This document shows positions 12,901 through 23,633 of a DNA stretch of 64,000 bases, piece after piece; the first letter of the stretch is position 1, and each line of letters begins with the position of its first letter. The notes under the pieces are model-generated. The model worked only from the letters and a program-made list of their open reading frames with translations. It searched no databases and was not told where the DNA came from. Source of the stretch: Otatea glauca (taxonomy: Eukaryota > Streptophyta > Magnoliopsida > Poales > Poaceae); assembly GCA_036346275.1 (NCBI GenBank), contig CM070721.1, positions 5,716,452-5,780,451 on the forward strand. Direction: 5' to 3'. Position numbers and translations under genes: made by a program.

Positions 12901-15900
12901 CGGGAGCATGACTTGATCGATCATTAAACCTCCTAGGAAGGAGCCACCGCCTTGTATAGTCACCGATTGACCCGTTCGTAAGTGCGTGGTCATTGTCCGG
13001 TAGAGGCCGACACGCGGCCCTTGGCGGGTTGCCTTAGCACGATCGGTCGGGGATCCCACCATTGCGGGGTCGGGAGCCCGCTGGTCGGCCGGGGTCCGTC
13101 TCGCGGCGGGTCGGGAGCCTCGCTTGTCGGAGACACTTCCTCGACGGTCGGAAGAGATGTCTCGTGTGGCCTTGCAGTGCTGCTTGATCGGTGAGTGGGC
13201 GGGAGCGGCTGTTGGGCTTGAGCTGTGCTTGAGGCCGTCGGCTCGTCGCTTTGGGCCGTTGGGGTACCCCTGTTATAAGTATTCGTCACTATGTATGCCT
13301 GAAGTCCCAATAAAGGACACAAAATCAGCTACGGTTGATCAGGCGCTATATTTAAAACCTATGGTTGAGTATTAGTGCTGCTACGGTAGCATGGTACAAC
13401 TAGTACGCTGAGGGTAGGTAGGGAACAGTCGAGGATATCACTACTCGTTGGCTACCAGGGTTGGAGATCTAATATTGGACTCATAATAAACATTCTGGGG
13501 CCTCACGGGATAGGGTCACTATGGGTAAAGTGATACAAACCTGCGTAGGGTCAAATCATGAATGCATGCATGTCTCCTGGATTGGAGACTACGGAAGCTA
13601 ACTCTGCCTCATATACGAGTGCTAGTAGCAATTTTCGTAATCTTAATTAAAATAGACAACCCTTAAAGAAAATTAAAAAAAACTAATTTCTGTAAAACTG
13701 GATTTTGAGGAAAGGTGGTCATTAGATGGACTTTGGCTAGAATTGAGAGAAATTCATTTATTGCATTTTGCTAATAATGCTTGCTGAGTACTTTTATACT
13801 CACTCTTGTTAAATACCCCTTTGCTAGAAAATGGCTCCGGTATTCAAATGTATGGTTGGTTTGACGAGGCGGCTGAATACTACCAGGAGGGATAGAGGGA
13901 TGGGTAGCCGTACATCGACTTCGTAAGTCTTTTGTGTAATTAATATCTATGTATTATATTTTTGTTGTATTTGAATCCTATGTATAATTATGGTACTAGA
14001 CATGTAACCTGCGTGACAATGGATTGTAATAAAGTTTCCATTTCAATCTCTAATTATTGTTCTGCTGCAACACTCTGAACACAATGTACTAACTGATAAA
14101 ATATCGAGTGTGCTCGATGTTTTGATTAGCTAGTATGCCGAGATTCGTGTAATTATCTCAAAGTAATGGAGGTGTTACTATCGTTACCCTGGGCTAATTG
14201 CGCGGGTCGCCACAACAAACTACTCAGATTAATTCTAGAAGGCATAAACTCTATATTTTAGTTGCTTGAACAATATGCTATGAACAAAATCTGAGCCAAT
14301 TTCAAATTAGGACATCACCTTCTACAACTTTACATCAATCTAGGCATAGCAACTTAAAAACCATATGCGAGCTATGATAAAAAAATTATAAGAATAACAT
14401 AATCCTTAATCCGATCATGAAAGATAACTCGATCCACATGATACCAAAATGGCATAGGGCATGTTTGGTTTCTTTGCCCAGCCAAGCTAGTTTCTAACTA
14501 GGCTTGCCCGGCAAGGAGCCAATTTGGCTCTCCCACATGGGCAAGGCTAGCACGCAAGGCAAGCTAAAAGCCTGTGTGGCAAGGAAATGCGCATAGGCCA
14601 ATAAAATGCACTACACTCACCGCCTTCATACAAGTTAAAATCCATTCATTGCACTTTACAAGTCTTTCCTTTCTCATCTCTCTAATACCCCATCTCCCGC
14701 CATGTTCCCTTTACTCATTCCCCATCTTTCCTTTGTCAATTCCTCTCTAATTCCCCATCTCACTGCAGTTCTTGAAGCTCTCCCCTATGGCCCTATCCTA
14801 GTCTTCCATTCCCTTATTTGTACCCTCGACACCGATCTTCATTCTCAGCGTTGAGGTTTCCATGAACCTGCTGCTCCACAAATATGTTTTGTCTTAGCAT
14901 TTTTTTCGTGTACTGAGAAACAGGGCAGTGAGAGGGCGAACACCGACCGTTTCGCAGGCCACCATCCACGAGAGATTGAGTTGACATGAGGATTTATATA
15001 GGTTCAATCGCTAAGGTAAAGGCCCTACTCTTGTCAATGTGCCCCTTGGCAGGGATTAGAGTACCTCCTTGTCCGGATTCCTCGAGGGCACACCAGTTTG
15101 TCGGTATCTTGTATTCAATGAGAGTTCAAGTTACATGCATGTAAGGGTTGCAATGAGCCTTTATTGGTGCTCGACCTACTACACAAAGACTATCCTACCC
15201 CGAGTGGGGTAACAAGCGTGGGCATCTTCGTCATTCCTAGGAGATGGTAGTGGATCCCACGTCATTGCTCCCTAAGGGTAGGCCTCTGACTCTGAGGTCC
15301 CATGGGGGTCCTGAGGCTTGGGCCCTCCTTCAGGGACCAACCTTGCGGGGACCACAAGCCTTGGCAACCTCACTCGTTAGTCGATATCGGGTGATGTGAG
15401 GGCACCCCTCTTATCTCCATGAGCACTTACGGAAGTGCCCTAGCAGGCCAGGTGTTGAACCATATGCCTCGTAGACAAGAACGAGGCAAAGCGCTCTAGA
15501 GGGATGGCACTTCACCAAGTGCCTGGTAGGTTAGGGCATTCCGCCATGTGCCCTAATTCCGGCCTCCGAGTAGGAGGTGAAGTGCCCTAGGGGGCCTCGA
15601 GTATCTCCTTCCACATACTCAGCAAAGAAAGTGTAATACCCCAACCCATTAATGCGAAGGCTCATGCGGCCCATGTGAAGCGGTGGTGGGATTAGCCCAC
15701 ATTGCTTGTCTAAAGTGAGTTATAGCAGTATATAATGCCTGTTGGGTCCAAACATAGCACCTCTGGGCTAACCCTTTTATACAAAACGAGGGCAAAAGTG
15801 TAAGTAGGGTGCTATGCATGTATGGACCCACCCCACAGTGGATTAGGCATTGAGCGGAGTTTGGACCAGGGTGTTACAGCAATGTGTGGTTGGAGACTTA

Positions 15901-18900
15901 TTGTAAGAGGTTTCAGGTTGTTGCAAATTTTGTCATAGTTATTTCAGATCGGGGCTACTTTTCTTCACAAGTTGACTTTGGTGCATATTTCCCACTGTTT
16001 TCCCCCACCCCCTTTTTTATCGGGACTGTTGTGTTTCCTTTGTGGAAAGGACCAGGCTTTTGCTTCTCTCAAGTGGGGAAAGAAGCGAAATAATAGTTTT
16101 TGGTTCTCATCTTGCTATGGTACCACCTATGATGTAGTAATAGTGCAGTTGATGCTTTCAAGACAATAAAATTGATTGGAACAATTTTACATTCGTTATC
16201 TAGTAATTTGCATTTGTAAGCTTGACTTTGATATATAGTTTGACACTGTCGGCCTTGCATTTGGTGGAATTCTTCTCTCCATATATCTTTATTCCTTGTG
16301 AAACTTATTTTTGCCAATTGGAAATATTTGTGTAGTGAATGTATGCGTACATTTGTGGTATGTGCATTGCAGGGGACATGTATTGGTAGACTTTTTTGTG
16401 TACTACAAATCGTGATGGATGGTCTGCATCCAAATAGCAGATATATTCCAATTAGTCAGACGGAGGTAACTGCACCCACAAGGCAAATTGGAGAACGTAT
16501 CTCTTCTGGCAAGAAGTTCCGAACAAGCAGCCAAGCAATCTTGCCAGCAAAAGCAACCTTTGAGAAAGTATACCAAACATCTAGTCAAGTAATATTGCTC
16601 ACCCTAGCAAAAGAACCAAACAACAACCTTGCTATGAATACTTGAATAGTCATGCCCAGCTAGGCTAGTTTGCCCATAAGCAAGGGAACCAGGCATGCCC
16701 ATAATCTTCGTCATTTGGTCGTTTGAATAAAATAGGTTTACTGTCTAGAGGTCCATGCTAGCCTAATCCCAGTATCCAATATAGAAAAATATTTACAAAA
16801 ATAGCAAAATCCTTAATCCGACCATGACAGATAATTAAAGGACCAGCATAATATCATAATAATCTTAATAATCTGAATGTTTTGGTAAAAAATAGGTGTT
16901 GCTGTCTATAGGTCCATACTAGCCTAATCCTACTATCCAATCCAATCAAACATTCTGAAGAAATGACACCTAAACAACAGTAACCTCGAGTAAACAAAGA
17001 AGAAAAGCGGGTCTTACTATAATATTTATAGCTACAATATTTATAGCTACGAAAGTTCTCTACTACATTAAAATGAAATGAAGTTATGCATACCATAAGT
17101 CCATAATATTTACTTAACATATTTGTATATTATGAATTATGATGTGTTCTGTTTTCTGGAAGAAAATTATGATAAATCTTTAAAGTGTGTTTGTCATGTA
17201 CCTTGTACACGACGAGGGTAACTACCATGAGAAGAGGCCAGACGGCATGGCTTGAAGGAGAAAGCGCTAAGAGAACAAGGGCGCTCTGTAGGGAGGAAGG
17301 GATCCGGGAGAGATATTGGACTAGAGGAAACTTCTTAATTCATTATTTGCTTAATGTGCCAAGAGGCTGCCACATGCTCTTATAAGAGTTGGCCCTAACA
17401 AATCAGCTAACCAACTAACTACTTGATAAGATCCTCTTAAACTAATCTTATCTCAATCCTAACTAATCTAATCCCTCTCTTGCAGTGCTACAATACTATG
17501 GTACTGTTCATGCGCACGTGAACAGTATTTCTAGCACATGACATTACACCCCTCCCGGACATGCAGCTTGTTCTCGAGCTGCGGGGACAGCCATGGTTGC
17601 AGCCATTTGTAGCCCCACTTCGGCGAGTAATTGTGATGCCTTGCAAGGGAACTTAGCATAGTGTTGACAATGGTTGGTGGCGAAGGCATGAGGGCCTTAG
17701 CGCTGCCCGACGTCGAAGAAATTACCGATGGTGAGGGCCGTCGGTGTGAGGCAGCATTGCCGCGCTTCCCGCCACAAGAAGTGATGAAGATGGGAGAGAT
17801 GCGACAACGTTGCGATCCCCCACACAACACCCGCCGCGCACCGCATGCCCAAAGGCATGGCGTCGGCCGATGATGTGGAGTAGACCACTTCAATAGTAGG
17901 GGCACATGCGTCGGAGGTGGCGGCAACGGCAAGACAGATTGTGTCATCGGCCCTGGAGCCAACTCCAGCGGTGCGGCATCAGCGGGCGCAACAGTATGTG
18001 CCTTCTCCAAGCGCGCAAGTGTCAAGCCGATTGCCGCCATACTGATTGCCAATTTATCACACTTTGCTTCAATGATGTCAAGCTTCCTGATAATGGCCGC
18101 TAGTTGCGCAGCCAAGGAATCAGATCTCTCACCGCCGCTCGCCATAGTGGTTTGCGTAGTGCCTAGCTCTAATACCAAGTTGTCATGTACTTTGTACATG
18201 ACGAGGGTAACTACCATCGGAAGAAGCCAGACGACATGGCTTGAAGGAGAAAGCGCTAAGAGAACAAGGGCGCTCTGTAGGGAGGAAAGGATCCAGAGAG
18301 ATATTGGACTAGAGGGGAACTTCTTAATTCATTATTTGCTTAATGTGCCAAGAGGCTACCACATGCTCTTGGAGCTGGCCCTAATAAATCAATTAACTAA
18401 CTAACTAATTGATGAGATCCTTTTAAACTAATCTTATCTTAATCCTAACTAATCTAATCCCTCTTCTCATGTTGCTACATTACTATGTACTGTTCATGCG
18501 CGTGTGAACAGTACTCCCACCGCATGACGGTGCGCGTTAGTGTTTCTAGAATCCTTCTAGAAACTATGAATTGTAACTAAAATCATCAAATCCCAAATTA
18601 GTGCAGAAGTTAAGCAGAAGGTACTGGACAGGTAAAGGTAAAAATAAAATAAATCAAATTAAATATTTCAAGCTTCTTTACCAAATAATAAAATCATCAG
18701 CACCTGCAAACTCTTTTTATTTTTCTTTTCATCATCCACAACACTACTTCACTATTGTTGCAAATTAAAAGTGCTAGGCTATTTATACCTATCAAAGTTC
18801 CCCTATATCCTACACATACCATAATATTTACTTAGCAATCATATTTATATCGACTAAATATCTCAAATTTCTTTAACAAATAACAATATTTTCAATATCT

Positions 18901-21900
18901 GTAAACTCTTCCCCTTTTTATTTATCCTCCACAACATCATCTTCATTACTGCTGCAAATTAAAACTGCTAGGTTATTTATACCTATAATTCACCAAAAAA
19001 AAAGGGGCACACATATGTACACTATAATATTTTACTTCAGTATTGTAAAACATGGCCGCTAAGGTAGATTAACCGGCAAATAAATCATTGGCAACAGGTA
19101 AACCGTCATGAATAGAGTATTCAAAGTAAATTTAATGGTCTTCAACGAGCCATTGGAGTATAAATCCGATTAATCCAATATTCTCCCAATTAATGGGGCA
19201 TTTTCCCGATTAGTTGCAAAAACAACTCATTTTTACTCACTAATTGCAATTCATTACTACCTCCATTCTAAAATAGATGTCATCCTAGAATGTGTGCAAT
19301 CAATTTTTATAAACTTTGATCACTAATGTTGATAAAATTATCTAAATTTGTCATGTGGAAATGATCAGTAGATTTGTCATCAAAAGTACTTCCAAATTAT
19401 TAGTCTCTCGGTGGAATAGTGTACATAATATGTACATTATATATGAAGAATAAACTATAGAATAGAAAATTAGAAATTATGAATTGGAAAATATTTTGGT
19501 TCCCCTACAGACTATGGTACTATATGATATGAATTAACTTGGCCTTGAAATTTAGCATGTGCACACAGTTTGCACAAATACGGGGTCAGTGCCCAAAGAA
19601 GCACCAAATTAGCTCTCTTATGAGTAATCATATTTGATGGAGTGTTAACATATCATACCTTGGTATGCAAATTAATTTAAATATATGGATATTATTCCTT
19701 TAATAAATTCCAATTAATCACTTGGTGGTACCCTACCGTCCGACAAGCGCATACCTTTTGATGTATTGTGCTTTAGGAAAATATGATCGAACTTTTACTT
19801 TAAAGAAAAGTAAGTGCAATAGCATTTCTTCGGGAAACTATGATGGTAAAATCAGCCCATCCATCAATCACAAATCAGTGCAGAAGTTAAGCATAAGGTA
19901 ATGTACATTAAGGCAAAAGAAAACAAATGATACTAATTATACCAAGCTTCTTTACCGAATAATACAATCTTCAGAATTTTTGAACTCCTTTTTCTCCTCT
20001 TCATCCTCAACTGCTTCATCTTCACTATCGCTGCAAATTAAAGCTTCACCACAATTTGCATCATAGTAAATCCTTCGCCGACCAAGTACAGATTGGTCTT
20101 CATTCATCCTCTGGTTCCTGCATAAACCCCGAGAAACCTTACATCTCACAAAACTTTATGAGACCTTATTCGTGCACATTGGAAGGACATTGGACTGCCA
20201 TATTCTATGTACATGTTTGCATATATTTTTTAGAAAAAATAAAACTTTTTTGTAGTTAATATTGCTAAAATCCATATCAGAAAAACTTCAATGGAAAGCG
20301 ACCTTTCCCTCAAATAATTTCTTGTTGCTGCTGCTCTTTCCCTCCCCCCTCCCTGATGCACAGCAACGAGAGCGTCGAGCAGCACACAGCGGATTTTGGG
20401 GATATATTTCTGTGATCAATATCCAATGGAGATATGCAGGAGTTTTGAGGATGTTGAGAAATGCATATAATTATAAACAGACCTGTCCAAAAATATCCAT
20501 GTTGTGTAAGGTGGATGCTTTGGCACTTCTGGTAGTTTAATCGGTCGAATGGTATTCTTTGCACCTAGATTACCGCCCAAAATAACAGTTGATGTGGAAT
20601 GCGAACTTTCTTCTTGACAACTGCCACCATCTTTATCAGCAGAAGACACCTCAAGACTATGCAAGGAACACAGTGCATCATCTTGCCTTCTTGTGAGCAA
20701 ACTCGAGACTAAATCAGTACCATTTGATGTATTACTTTGCCTGCTTTTTGACAAATTGTACGTGTTCTGTGTCAAGATGCTGAACTTAATCCTGTTCTCC
20801 TCTATCCTATTCTGCAAAAAGATTATAACAATAAGAAACTGTAAGCAACAGGACTATCTGGTAAAAAAATACTGAGCAAATGACAGAATGTGTAACTTCT
20901 AAGCACCTTAATGTAAGTAAAACGATCTGCTGTAACCTTCTTCTTCAACGAGTCAATAACAGATAAAACATATGGGGAGGTATTGCCACCTTCTTCAGCT
21001 GACATAGCCTGATTACTGTGAGTAACCTAAGCAAGCATGGATAGTAACTTTATCAAAACACGCATAGTAGAAAACTAAAATAGTGGTTATATGATTGAAA
21101 GGTATAAAGCTCAAAGAAAAAAACATGACAAATGTCAGAATCAAACTATTAGTTCTTCTCAACATTTGCAGCTCTAGCAATCTGAATAAGAACGCACAAC
21201 ACAAGAATATATGACCATTTTGTAAGTAACTCTTAACTGTTTATCACAAAGTAAACTGGGACAGAAGATAAGGTAGTAAAAATAAATGCATTACGAAGGG
21301 GAAAATAAATCTCAAGTTACACAAATCTATTAAATCAGTGAGTTATTATGTAGTGAGTTAATGTTATTCATCAGATGAGCAGAATTTATAGAATTTTAGA
21401 CATATAATGGCATCATGACTACTGACTATAAGTATATGATGAAAATATACCATAGAGAACGGATAATTTACTATATAAGAACAGGAAGTGCGATTTTGCT
21501 ATATTTTAGTGTTCATTCTTGTGTGGGTTGCAGTACTTTCCCCAATGGTTGTACTCCAGAATCCCTTTATATTCGCAAAATGCAATAAGTTTGGCAAAAT
21601 ATAAGCACTACTTCACAAAACTAAGGAACAGAGCATCGCAAAACTCAATTCTTAGCTAAAGGAACAGCAAGGATGTAAAGTTGAAGCCAAATTCCCTAAA
21701 TACGAGAAAAATACAGCACAACAGATGAAAAACGAACTCAAACACCAACATTTTAGCTCAAATAAGCATAACTACACGATATCCAACGCACATTCCGTGA
21801 TATGAGTCTAACAGAACGAAATAACCTAAACATTCCCCTATCTCGTGCTGAAATCATCCGTAACAAAATTGAGTCGCCTCAAAAACACTGAGGACAAGCA

Positions 21901-22269
21901 CACCCGCCGCCGCCGCAAACACCACAACCTCCCCTGTCAGAGAGCACGCACGCAACAGCACAAACCACGGAACCAACTCAAAGCTCCACCTCAAAATCCA
22001 ACACCCACGCCAGCAAGGCCCGCACGAACATCACCAGATCTCTCCCCCATACCCCAGAATCCACCGATCGGCACCCCGACAACCCCAAATTCCCATCCGC
22101 ATTGCCCCCTCGACCCACGCAAGCCACCAAGCGACCCGTGCACCACGAGCATACGCGACTACCGCGGGAGGGAGGAACAGACCTGGGCAGCGCCGGCGGA
22201 GGGCTGGGAGCGGCTCGCCGAGGCGGAGGCGGAGGCGGAAGCCGACGCCGACGACGCCGCCGCCTCCAT
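3976..22269 (-). CDS. CLF: CURLY LEAF-type E(z) histone H3K27 methyltransferase (PRC2)
   Basis: Catalytic subunit of Polycomb Repressive Complex 2, nuclear, which methylates H3 lysine 27. Sixteen coding exons were assembled by splice sites and phase: 22269-22183, 21026-20907, 20811-20483, 20117-19956, 9968-9884, 9761-9612, 9527-9480, 9412-9344, 9234-8525, 7818-7683, 7586-7366, 6724-6593, 5532-5442, 4691-4644, 4563-4435, 4245-3976. They give 928 aa without a stop; maize MEZ1, as I remember it, is 931 aa and similar throughout. Order: Ala/Ser repeat N-terminus; conserved PPYTTWIFLDR (about 165-180); acidic SDSEDEAVEDEEEKKE; SANT-like region (WKVIEQGLLVKGLEIFGRN) over exons 9/10; Cys-rich CXC domain (about 675-755); SET domain (about 780-905) with FANHSPDPNC and GEELFYDY. 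All key SET motifs are intact. The start is the only ATG giving the conserved first exon. The rice orthologue is known as OsCLF/SDG711. The second acceptor (21026) was chosen by likeness to MEZ1. Confidence 0.95.
11340..11500 (+). repeat. GA-rich (purine) tract
   Basis: About 160 bases of almost pure A/G on the + strand (pyrimidine on the transcribed CLF strand), inside CLF intron 4. It causes several long low-complexity reading frames that are not genes. Confidence 0.8.
12390..13288 (-). mobile_element. Solo LTR, family A, copy 1
   Basis: 899-bp LTR running TGTCGGC..TTCGTCA on the + strand. It is flanked by perfect 5-bp target duplications CTATG (12385-12389 and 13289-13293). It is homologous, in reverse orientation, to the solo LTR at 35451-36497: both share the GCCGACA end, the TGACGAATAC start, and a conserved stretch reading GGTTCGGGCC or its complement. 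No internal domain remains. It is nested in an older element. Confidence 0.9.
14457..16700. mobile_element. Candidate terminal-inverted-repeat element
   Basis: The left end GGGCATGTTTGGTTTC is matched by the right end, whose complement reads GGGCATGCCTGGTTCC. Similarity continues weakly inward (AAGCTAG / AACTAGCC). ATA is present on both sides and could be a 3-bp duplication, although PIF/Harbinger elements normally duplicate TTA or TAA. No transposase is readable. The inside includes retrotransposon-like sequence (14930-15620) and the small TG..CA segment at 15632. Confidence 0.4.
15632..15878. mobile_element. Small TG..CA segment, possible short solo LTR
   Basis: 247 bp starting TGTAATACCCC and ending GGGTGTTACA, the inverted ends of many Gypsy-type LTRs. 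The 5 bases on each side (GAAAG and GCAAT) do not match, so insertion as a unit is not proved. Confidence 0.35.
16728..16960. repeat. Degenerate direct repeat pair
   Basis: A segment with GGTCCATGCTAGCCTAATCC (about 16750) recurs with few changes near 16910. A second motif, CCTTAATCCGA followed by CATGA and AGATAA, occurs near 14405 and 16812, on either side of the 14457-16700 candidate. This suggests local duplication around that insertion. Confidence 0.5.
17192..18529 (-). mobile_element. Short LTR retrotransposon (TRIM/LARD-type), complete
   Basis: Two direct repeats of about 350 bp (17192-17543 and 18181-18529), each starting TGTCATGTAC and ending CATGACA or CATGACG. Read on the - strand, the 5' LTR (18529-18181) is followed by TGGTATTAGAGC, one base from the Met-tRNA primer site TGGTATCAGAGC. 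The purine tract GGGAGGGGTGTAA lies directly before the 3' LTR. The inside is only about 640 bp. Flanks GTGTT and GTGCG share three bases, so the target duplication is decayed or the borders are shifted. It inserted antiparallel to the window, in the same direction as CLF transcription. Confidence 0.85.
17531..18145 (-). CDS. Gag-like reading frame of the short LTR element
   Basis: A 204-residue frame starting MASGGERSDSLAAQLAAII and continuing with an amphipathic stretch (KLDIIEAKCDKLAISMAAI) like the coiled N-terminus of plant retrotransposon gag proteins. It then becomes Pro- and His-rich without a zinc knuckle. It fills the internal region and runs a few bases into the 3' LTR. Protease, polymerase and integrase are absent, so the element could only move with outside help. 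Whether it is translated is unknown. Confidence 0.45.
   Translation of the reverse strand: MASGGERSDSLAAQLAAIIRKLDIIEAKCDKLAISMAAIGLTLARLEKAHTVAPADAAPLELAPGPMTQSVLPLPPPPTHVPLLLKWSTPHHRPTPCLWACGARRVLCGGSQRCRISPIFITSCGGKRGNAASHRRPSPSVISSTSGSAKALMPSPPTIVNTMLSSLARHHNYSPKWGYKWLQPWLSPQLENKLHVREGCNVMC
18583..18980 (-). pseudogene. Two decayed duplicate copies of CLF exon 4 inside intron 4
   Basis: Copy 1 (about 18583-18790) and copy 2 (about 18840-18980) each match the 3' half of true exon 4 (20040-19956). They keep the TTTGCAGCGATAGTGAAG-like part (here TTTGCAACAATAGTGAAG), the GAGGATGAAGAG-like acidic stretch, ATTATT and, in copy 1, the donor GGTAAAGAAGC. Copy 1 also matches the intron beyond the donor (AGTGCAGAAGTTAAGCA). 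Both copies share an extra tail (GCTAGG then TATTTATACCTAT), so they look like a tandem pair. Small insertions and substitutions break the frame. These are exon relics, not working exons, though the donor-like site could allow cryptic splicing. Confidence 0.75.
19255..19400. mobile_element. MITE fragment (Stowaway-like start)
   Basis: Begins TACTACCTCCATTCTAAAAT, typical of grass MITEs that start CTCCCTCC, and continues with AT-rich sequence. No matching right end (GGAGGGAGTA) is present, so it is a one-ended remnant in CLF intron 4. Confidence 0.5.
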
Positions 22270-22512
22270 GGCGAGCAGGCGAAACCCTAACCCCGCGCGC
22301 GCGCGCGCTCCCCCGAATCGGGCGCCGAGTTGTTTCGCTAGAGAGAGGGAGAGAGAATGCGGAGCGATTTGGTGGGGGAGGAGGCGAGGTGAAGCGGAGG
22401 GGAGGGTGAGATGGGTTTTGAAATGGGCGGCCGTCAGATTGGTGGTCAACCTGTACCTGCAGCATGCGCGGGTGTGCGACCTAGTCTGGACGTTCTGTAG
22501 TCTCTCTAAGAT
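22270..22512 (-). promoter_or_regulatory. CLF 5' UTR / proximal promoter
   Basis: Directly upstream of the CLF start codon. It holds a (CG)n run at about 22294-22310 and a GAGA tract at 22340-22356 (CT-rich on the transcribed strand), common in 5' leaders of cereal housekeeping and regulatory genes. No TATA box is evident. Only about 240 bp separate the start codon from a candidate transposon. Confidence 0.5.
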
Positions 22513-23300
22513 GGGCCCTCGTTTGGTGGGGTCGGATAGCAGTGGGTTGTATAGTTGTGTGGGTAAAATATTTGGTAATGGGATGCCGCGGGGTGGGCCT
22601 GGTACGAACGGTGTGAGCCACGGCCGTGCGCGGCAGGTGGGATGTAGATTGGGGTAAGTAGAGTAGTACACGACAGAGGGTGTTGCGACTGGTTGAAAAC
22701 TTGTTTTTAGTTTGTTAGGAGAAAAGTAGTCGTAGTTGGTGGTTGTGTCTTTTTTTATATATGTTTGGTAAATCGGTTTTGCGATGCCTTTTCTTAAGAT
22801 GCTGGTTAGGGAGGAGACCGAGTAGGGTGGAGGCGAGTCAGGAAGGAGGACGACCAAGGAGGACACCGAGCAGGGCGGAGGTCGAGCCGGGGAGGAGGCT
22901 GCGAGGCGGAGGCGAGGCGAAGGCAAGCCGAGCGAGGTCGAGGCAGCGGAGGAGGCGAAGCACGGGGAAGAGGTGAAGCGGCGACAGGGTCACGGGGAGG
23001 ACGAGGCCAGCAACCGAGCAGCGGGGAGGAGGCGAGGCGGTGGGGAGGACAAGGCCGGCGACCGAGCAGCGGGAAGGGCGAGGAGGCAGAGCAGTGGCGA
23101 GGTTGGGGACGACATCAGGGGTGAGGTGAGGACAGGGGCAAGCCGAGCGAGGGGGCGTGGGGGCGAAGCACAGCCGAAGCTCCTCCTCGCCCGCTGCGGC
23201 TTTTGGGGGCTTCGCCCCACAACTGAAGGAAAGCGACGCCGTTTGGGGGGCTGCCGGTCACAGCCGTAGCAGTCGAAACGCACCCCCTAAACAGGGCCTA
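22513..23300. mobile_element. Candidate non-autonomous hAT element next to the CLF promoter
   Basis: 788 bp. The right end reads CCTAAACAGGGCCTA (complement TAGGCCCTGTTTAGG); the left end GGGCCCTCGTTTGG is its degenerate match. The flanking 8-mers TCTAAGAT (22505-22512) and TGTAAGAT (23301-23308) agree at 7 of 8 positions, as expected for a hAT insertion. Much of the inside is a GC-rich, purine-rich, partly tandem stretch (22810-23160; one unit of about 54 bp occurs twice near 22990-23090). Confidence 0.5.
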
Positions 23301-23633
23301 TGTAAGATCGTGTAATATAGGATTTTAGGTATTTAGTACAGGGAAAAGAATGGGAAAGAAATATGTTTATTGCTATTTAACAGGCGATCTTATGAATGAC
23401 TTATACTAGAATATAGATTTTTTATTAATTATATGAGAGATCGTAACAGATAATTATATAACAAATCATCGTAAGAGATGTCTTTAGTTCTATCTATAGA
23501 TAAAAGCGTTAACTTTTATCATTTTATGGGAACCAACACGTTCATCTTTTCCTTTTTCTCAAAAAAAAAAAATCTTTTACATCTTCTATGAAGCCAACAT
23601 TTTCATATTCTCCCTGTATTATACTCCATAGAA

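Larger units (their letters stand above)
10500..14211 (+). mobile_element. Degenerate non-coding LTR-retrotransposon-like (LARD-type) region
   Basis: GC-rich leader-like sequence (10540-11300), a purine tract, AT-rich sequence (11530-12390) and a right part (13294-14211) with an AATAAA-like signal near 14030, ending in GGTCGCCACA. The arrangement resembles large non-coding LTR elements of rice, and no gag or pol can be read. A solo LTR of another family sits inside it. The left border and target duplication were not found, so the limits are approximate. Confidence 0.35.
9969..19955 (-). other. CLF intron 4, 10 kb, filled with transposons
   Basis: Intron between CLF exon 4 (donor GTAAAG at 19955) and exon 5 (acceptor TTTCAG, ending at 9969). 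It is 9987 bp and makes up over half of the gene. It holds an LTR-element-like mosaic, a solo LTR, a terminal-inverted-repeat candidate, a short LTR element, a MITE fragment and two decayed copies of exon 4, all listed separately. The remaining intron sequence is AT-rich and shows nothing recognisable. Confidence 0.9.

Noticed and set aside
10064..14216. ACAAA on both sides (10064-10068 and 14212-14216) as a target duplication of the LTR-like region
   Set aside because: A single 5-mer match in AT-rich sequence is expected by chance, and the left side shows no LTR homologous to the right end.
21845..22657. 270-codon + strand frame
   Set aside because: Low-complexity antisense of CLF exon 1 and intron 1; no domain and biased composition from GC-rich sequence.
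22159..22926. 255-codon open frame on the - strand over the CLF start
   Set aside because: It is the CLF first exon extended upstream through the leader and the candidate hAT element. The conserved protein begins at the ATG at 22269 and leaves the frame at the donor at 22182.
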